From assembly GCF_027922265.1 (NCBI RefSeq), contig NZ_BSFI01000006.1, positions 1 through 64,000 on the forward strand: a stretch of DNA of 64,000 nucleotides. The letters run 5' to 3'. Below the pieces are notes generated by a model. That model was not told the DNA's origin, made no database searches, and saw only the letters and a program-made list of their open reading frames with translations. Positions 59,386-64,000 of this stretch are shown in pieces. The stretch comes from Hansschlegelia plantiphila (GTDB lineage: Bacteria > Pseudomonadota > Alphaproteobacteria > Rhizobiales > Methylopilaceae). Each line of letters begins with the position of its first letter. The stretch's first letter is position 1. A program made the translations under genes and the position numbers.

Positions 59386-61728
59386 TTGTCGCATTCCGAC
59401 AACAGTGTGGTAGCGCTGCATCAGCGTGCGCGTCCTGATTCACGCATCGGCGGCCCTGCCGCGTTTCAAATCCGTTCGTCAGAGGCCCCATTGGTCGCCG
59501 AAATCTCCCCAGAGCGCGAACCCAACGGACACGAACGCCGCGGTCCTGGCGTTATCGGGCCGATCTGCGTCGTCGCGGCGCTGATCTCGGCGTTGGTGAC
59601 CTTCATCGTGTTGACGGGTCGGGCGGATTTCGAACCGACCGAACGCGCGAGCCGGATCGCGATCTACGTCAATGGCGGCTTCGTCGCGCTGCTCGTGATC
59701 ATCATCCTCTGGGAGGTGCGCGCGTTCGTTCTGGCGCGATGGCGCGCGCAGGCCGGCTCCCAGATCCACGGCCGGCTGGTGGCGCTGTTTTCGGTCGTCG
59801 CAGTGACGCCGGCGGCGCTGCTCGCGGTGTTCGCGCTCGTCACCATCGACAAGGGCTTCGACAGCTGGTTCTCGACCCGCGTCCGGGAGATCGTCGACAA
59901 TTCGCTGGTCGTGGCGCGCGCCTATCTCAACGAGCATGCGCGCTCGATCCGCGGCGAGATCCTCGCCATGGCGAACGACGTCAACCGGGCGCGGCCGCTG
60001 TTCGACAACGACCGGCAGCGCTTCTCGGAGTTCTTCACCGCCCAGGCCACGATCCGCGGCCTGCCGGAGGCTCAGCTTCTGAAGCCAGACATGACGGTGG
60101 TGGAGCGGGCGAAGATCGACATCGGCCGCGCCTTCCCGCGTCCGCCGCAAATCGATGTCCAGAACGCGCCGACCGACGAACCGACGCTCCTGGCGCCCGG
60201 CAAGCAGAACGCTATCGGCGCGGTGCTGAAGCTCGCGAACTACGACGATCTGGTGCTGTTCGTCGCGCGCCCCGTCGACCCACGGGCCAATGAGTACATG
60301 CAGCTCGTCGAGCAGGGATCGACGGAATACAAGTCGCTCACCCTGCGTCGTCAGGGCATCCAGGCCACCTTCGCGCTGCTCTATCTGCTGGTCGCGCTGT
60401 CGCTGCTGCTCGCCGCCATCTGGCTTGGCCTCGCCTTCGCCAACCGTCTGGCCTCGCCGATCCGCCGGTTGATCACCGCCGCCGACCAGGTCAGCAAGGG
60501 CGACCTCTACGTTCAGGTTCCGATGAAGCGCAACGACGGCGACCTCGGCGCGCTGGCGGAGACCTTCAACAAGATGACGTCGGAGCTGCGCAGCCAGCGC
60601 AACCGCCTGCTGGAGGCGGCCGAGCAGATGGACAGCCGCCGTCGCTTCACGGAAGCGATGCTGGCCGGCGTCAGCGCGGGCGTCATCGGCATCGACCCGA
60701 CCGGTGCCGTCACCCTGATGAACCGCGGCGCGGAAAAGCTGATCGCCGCGCCGGAAGAGGATCTGCTCGGGCGCCCGCTGCGGGACGCCGCCCCGGAACT
60801 CGGGCCGATGATCGACGCCGCTCTCAGCCGCTCGCAGCGGCTGGTGCAGGGTCAGGTGACGATCCTGCGCGCCGGTCGCGAGCGAAATCTCAACGTTCGC
60901 TTCACGACGGAGACCTCCACGGCCGACGAGCACGGCTACGTCGTGACCCTCGACGACATCACCGAACTCGTCTCCGCGCAGCGCACTTCGGCCTGGGCCG
61001 ACGTCGCGCGCCGCATCGCCCACGAGATCAAGAATCCGCTGACGCCGATCCAGCTCTCCGCGGAGCGGATTCGCCGCAAATACGGCAAGGTGATCGTCGA
61101 GGAGCGCGAGATCTTCGACCAGTGCACGGACACGATCATCCGCCAGGTCGACGACATCAAACGCATGGTCGACGAATTCTCCTCCTTCGCACGCATGCCG
61201 AAGCCCACGATCGAGGAGGAGGACCTCGCCAACGTCGTGAAGCAGGGCGTGTTCATGATGCGCGTCGGCTATCCCGACATCCGCATCGAGGCGCACGGCG
61301 CCGACGAGCGCGTGCCCGCCAAGTTCGACCGCCGGCTGATCGCTCAGGCCGTCACCAACATCGTGAAGAACGCCACCGAGTCGGTCCAGGCGGTCCCGGA
61401 CGACGTAAGGGGAGAGGGGCGGATCGACGTCTCTGTGCGGCGCGAGGGCGACCTCGCGATCATCGAAGTGGTGGACAACGGCGCCGGTCTGCCGACGGAA
61501 AATCGCCAAAGGCTGCTCGAGCCCTACATGACCACCCGCGAGAAGGGCACGGGGCTCGGCCTCGCGATCGTCGGCAAGATCATGGAGGAGCACGGCGGCG
61601 GGGTTGAGCTGCTGGATTCGCCGGAGGTCGCGACCGGCGGCCGCGGCGCGATGGTGCGGCTCTGGTTCCTGGCCCGCAGCCCTGGTCCGTCCACGACAGC
61701 CCCCGCCGCTTCGGCCCCCGCCGCCTGA
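59386..61728 (+). CDS. ntrY: Sensor histidine kinase NtrY
   Basis: Membrane sensor kinase paired with NtrX, linked to nitrogen and redox/envelope control. The 780-residue product has about three to four transmembrane segments in the first 330 residues, a large extracytoplasmic part, a HAMP domain (NRLASPIRRLITAADQVSKGDL), a PAS domain, and HisKA/HATPase domains ([46 protein letters not shown]). The start is unclear: TTG at 59386 is the first in-frame start and has only a weak ribosome site; GTG at 59407 or TTG at 59491 are possible. Confidence 0.93.
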   Translation: MSHSDNSVVALHQRARPDSRIGGPAAFQIRSSEAPLVAEISPEREPNGHERRGPGVIGPICVVAALISALVTFIVLTGRADFEPTERASRIAIYVNGGFVALLVIIILWEVRAFVLARWRAQAGSQIHGRLVALFSVVAVTPAALLAVFALVTIDKGFDSWFSTRVREIVDNSLVVARAYLNEHARSIRGEILAMANDVNRARPLFDNDRQRFSEFFTAQATIRGLPEAQLLKPDMTVVERAKIDIGRAFPRPPQIDVQNAPTDEPTLLAPGKQNAIGAVLKLANYDDLVLFVARPVDPRANEYMQLVEQGSTEYKSLTLRRQGIQATFALLYLLVALSLLLAAIWLGLAFANRLASPIRRLITAADQVSKGDLYVQVPMKRNDGDLGALAETFNKMTSELRSQRNRLLEAAEQMDSRRRFTEAMLAGVSAGVIGIDPTGAVTLMNRGAEKLIAAPEEDLLGRPLRDAAPELGPMIDAALSRSQRLVQGQVTILRAGRERNLNVRFTTETSTADEHGYVVTLDDITELVSAQRTSAWADVARRIAHEIKNPLTPIQLSAERIRRKYGKVIVEEREIFDQCTDTIIRQVDDIKRMVDEFSSFARMPKPTIEEEDLANVVKQGVFMMRVGYPDIRIEAHGADERVPAKFDRRLIAQAVTNIVKNATESVQAVPDDVRGEGRIDVSVRREGDLAIIEVVDNGAGLPTENRQRLLEPYMTTREKGTGLGLAIVGKIMEEHGGGVELLDSPEVATGGRGAMVRLWFLARSPGPSTTAPAASAPAA

Positions 61729-61768
61729 TTTCTCGTTAACCCATTATTCCGGAGACGATTTTCCTCTC

Positions 61769-63133
61769 ATGGCGACCGACATCCTCATCGTCGACGACGA
61801 GGCCGACATCCGCGAGCTCGTCGCCGGCATCCTTCAGGACGAAGGCCACGGAACGCGCACCGCGCGGAACTCCGACGAAGCGCTGGCGGAAGTCGCGAAG
61901 CGCCGGCCGCAGCTCGTCTTCCTCGACATCTGGCTGCAGGGCTCGAAACTCGACGGTCTTGAGATTCTGGATGCGATCCACAAGGAGCATCCCGACATCC
62001 CGATCGTCATGATCTCGGGCCACGGCAACATCGAAACCGCCGTCTCCGCCATCAAGTCCGGCGCCTACGACTTCATCGAGAAGCCGTTCAAAGCCGACAG
62101 GCTCGTGCTGATCGCCCAGCGCGCGCTGGAATCTTATGCGCTTCGTCGCGAGCTCAAGGACCTCAAGCGCGGCTCCGGCCAGGCGACCCGATTCGTCGGC
62201 AAGTCGACCGTCATCAACCAGCTCCGCGGCGCGCTCGACCGGGTGGCGCCGACCAACAGCCGCATTCTGATCGCGGGCCCCTCGGGCTCCGGCAAGGAGC
62301 TCGCGGCCCGTCAGATCCATCTACGCTCAGGCCGCGCAAGCGGGCCCTTCGTCCTGATCAACGCCGCGGCGATCACGCCCGAGCGGATGGAGGAGGAGCT
62401 GTTCGGCGTCGAAGGCGCCGACGGCCAGCGCAAGGTCGGCGCGCTCGAGGAGGCGCATGGCGGCACGCTGTTCATCGACGAAGTCGCCGACATGCCGCGC
62501 GAGACCCAGAACCGCATCCTGCGCGTGCTCGTCGAGCAGACCTTCACGCGCGTCGGGGGCTCCACGAAGGTCCATGTCGATGTCCGGATCATCTCATCCT
62601 CGTCGCGCGATCTCGAGGCCGAGATCGCCGAGGGACGTTTCCGCGAAGACCTGTTCCACCGCCTCGCAGTAGTGCCGGTGCGGGTGCCGGGCCTCGCCGA
62701 GCGGCGCGAGGACATCCCCGAACTGATCGAGTTCTTTCTCGACCAGATCTCGGTCGCGACCGGCCTCGCCAAGCGCAAGATCGGCGAGGACGCGATGGCG
62801 GTGCTTCAGAGCCACGACTGGCCCGGCAACGTCCGTCAGCTCCGCAACAACGTCGAGCGGCTGATGATCCTTGCGGGCGGCGATCCGGACGCTGTGGTCA
62901 CGGCCGACATGCTGCCTTCGGAGATCGGCACCATGGTGCCGCCGACCCCGAGCGGCGCCGGCGGCGAGCAGCTGATGGGGCTCGCGCTGCGCGAGGCCCG
63001 GGAGATCTTCGAGCGCCAGTACCTGCTCGCCCAGATCAGCCGGTTCGGCGGCAACATCTCCCGCACCGCCGAGTTCATCGGCATGGAGCGCTCCGCGCTG
63101 CACCGGAAGCTCAAGGCGCTCGGGATCGGGTGA
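61769..63133 (+). CDS. ntrX: Response regulator NtrX, lacking the GAFTGA loop
   Basis: Partner of NtrY. The 454-residue product has a receiver with Asp53 (LVFLDIWLQGSK), an AAA+ domain with Walker A GPSGSGKE (170-177), and a Fis-type helix-turn-helix (GGNISRTAEFIGMERSALHRKLKAL). Where NTRC-type activators have GAFTGA there is LFGVEGADGQRKVGALEE (211-228), so it probably does not open sigma-54 promoters by the usual mechanism. The start at 61769 is family-like; an open frame upstream overlaps ntrY and is rejected. Confidence 0.95.
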   Translation: MATDILIVDDEADIRELVAGILQDEGHGTRTARNSDEALAEVAKRRPQLVFLDIWLQGSKLDGLEILDAIHKEHPDIPIVMISGHGNIETAVSAIKSGAYDFIEKPFKADRLVLIAQRALESYALRRELKDLKRGSGQATRFVGKSTVINQLRGALDRVAPTNSRILIAGPSGSGKELAARQIHLRSGRASGPFVLINAAAITPERMEEELFGVEGADGQRKVGALEEAHGGTLFIDEVADMPRETQNRILRVLVEQTFTRVGGSTKVHVDVRIISSSSRDLEAEIAEGRFREDLFHRLAVVPVRVPGLAERREDIPELIEFFLDQISVATGLAKRKIGEDAMAVLQSHDWPGNVRQLRNNVERLMILAGGDPDAVVTADMLPSEIGTMVPPTPSGAGGEQLMGLALREAREIFERQYLLAQISRFGGNISRTAEFIGMERSALHRKLKALGIG

Positions 63134-63271
63134 TGTATCCGATTTAGCCCAGTCTTTGGCGCCCAGCTCCGTCGTCCTCCGCTTGACCGGAGAACTCACG
63201 TTCGAGCGCAGCGCTCCACGCGCCGAACCATGATGAGCATTATTTCGAACTGAACAGACCGGAACCACCCC
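63134..63271. other. Intergenic region between ntrX and dat with degenerate repeat
   Basis: No gene is visible. GTCGTCCTCCGCTTGACCGG starting at 63171 resembles the dispersed GTCATCCTCCGG-CTTGACCGG intergenic repeat of related genomes and may be a decayed copy of the repeat class seen at 156-354. Confidence 0.4.
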
Positions 63272-64000
63272 ATGTCCCGCATCGCCTACGTCAACGGCCG
63301 CTACGTCCCGCATGCGAAAGCCGCGGTGCATATCGAGGACCGCGGCTACCAGTTCGCGGACGGGGTCTATGAGGTCTGCGAGGTGATGGACGGCGTGCTG
63401 ATCGACGAGACCCGCCATCTCGCACGTCTGGCCCGCTCGCTGAGCGAGCTCCGTATCCGGCCGCCGATGCCGGATTCCGCGCTGAAGGTCGTGCTGCGGG
63501 AGACGGTGCGCCGGAACCGCGTGAGGGATGGCATCGTCTATCTGCAGGTGACCCGCGGCGTGTCGCGTCGCGACCACTATTTCCCGCCGGAAAGCGTGGC
63601 GCCGTCGATCGTGGTCACCGCCCGCTCGGCCGACCGCGCCAAGGCGAACAAGGCCGCCGAGGCGGGCGTCGCCGTCATCACCCTACCGGAGAATCGCTGG
63701 CCGCGCGTCGACATCAAGTCGGTCGCGCTGCTGCCGAACGTGCTCGCCAAGCAGCAAGCGAAAGACGCCGGCGCGAAGGAGGCCTGGTATGTGGACGCCG
63801 ATGGCTACGTCACAGAGGGCGGTTCGACCAACGCCTGGATCGTGACGGGGGAGGGGGTCATCGTCACCCGCTCCGCCGAAAGCGGCATACTTCGCGGCGT
63901 CACCCGGACGACGCTGTTCGACATGGCCCGCGACCTCCAGATGCGTATCGAGGAGCGCGCCTTTACGGTCGAGGAGGCGAGCGCCGCCAGCGAGGCGTTC
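63272..64000 (+). CDS. dat: D-amino acid aminotransferase (partial, cut by window end)
   Basis: PLP fold-type IV transaminase making D-Ala/D-Glu; supplies peptidoglycan precursors. The frame from ATG 63272 is open to the last base (243 codons), so the C-terminus is outside the window. It starts MSRIAYVNGRYVPHAKAAVH and shows IEDRGYQFADGVYEV, VTRGVSRRDHYFP, the PLP Lys149 in RVDIKSVALLPNVLAKQQA, and VTEGGSTNAWIV. D-amino acid rather than branched-chain transaminase is supported by RWPRVDIKS. Position after ntrX agrees with the rhizobial order ntrX-dat-hfq. Confidence 0.93.
   Translation, partial: MSRIAYVNGRYVPHAKAAVHIEDRGYQFADGVYEVCEVMDGVLIDETRHLARLARSLSELRIRPPMPDSALKVVLRETVRRNRVRDGIVYLQVTRGVSRRDHYFPPESVAPSIVVTARSADRAKANKAAEAGVAVITLPENRWPRVDIKSVALLPNVLAKQQAKDAGAKEAWYVDADGYVTEGGSTNAWIVTGEGVIVTRSAESGILRGVTRTTLFDMARDLQMRIEERAFTVEEASAASEAF

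Overview
The window is about 64 kb of GC-rich chromosome from an alphaproteobacterium. It is almost certainly a member of the Hyphomicrobiales (Rhizobiales), possibly a Methylopila/Hansschlegelia/Chelatococcus-like lineage, although the genus is a guess. The evidence is the gene order: dusB(nifR3)-ntrB-ntrC-ntrY-ntrX-dat; glyA-nrdR-ribD-ribE-ribH-nusB; perM-hdaA-ppk-ppx with rnd; a fused ispDF; and RNase E with an acidic insertion in its S1 domain. Nearly everything is chromosomal core. No phage, plasmid, IS element, CRISPR array, rRNA or tRNA gene was seen.

Layout. 1-7.3 kb: an intergenic mosaic repeat, parC, an orphan membrane-anchored protein, bpt/ate, an RDD membrane protein, a low-GC kinase-methyltransferase fusion (the clearest accessory gene) and a glutathione S-transferase. 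7.3-13 kb: katA divergent from oxyR, then ndk, a TerC-family transporter, and purM-purN on the minus strand. 13-24.7 kb: CDP-alcohol phosphatidyltransferase, perM, hdaA, ppk and ppx as one packed run; rnd and aspS diverge; then a large anchored protein of unknown function. 24.9-33 kb: maeB, a glycine-zipper lipoprotein with a strong terminator, ppiD-trpE on the minus strand, tpiA and secG. 33-43.4 kb: rne with a long structured leader, a periplasmic amidase, PBP1A, a small EthD-like protein, prfB with its programmed +1 frameshift, an M23 peptidase and a peroxiredoxin. 43.5-53.7 kb: a YhdP/AsmA-like giant protein, a Tat-type L,D-transpeptidase overlapping a small conserved protein, then glyA-nrdR-riboflavin genes-nusB. 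53.7-64 kb: pncC/cinA and ispDF on the minus strand, then the nitrogen regulation cluster and dat, which is cut by the window end.

Themes. Envelope building is heavily represented (amidase, PBP1A, M23 peptidase, L,D-transpeptidase, AsmA-like proteins, PpiD, SecG, ispDF, dat). Peroxide defence has its own divergent katA/oxyR module with a plausible OxyR operator. Polyphosphate synthesis and breakdown are encoded by overlapping genes next to the replication regulator hdaA. Nitrogen sensing has both the NtrBC and the NtrYX pair; NtrC keeps the sigma-54 contact loop and NtrX lacks it.

The best candidates for something under-described are the low-GC kinase-methyltransferase fusion at 4895-6496, the 677-base rne/amidase intergenic region with several hairpins, the orphan protein at 2704-3339, and the 660-residue anchored protein at 22719-24701. 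No dramatic new multi-gene system was found.
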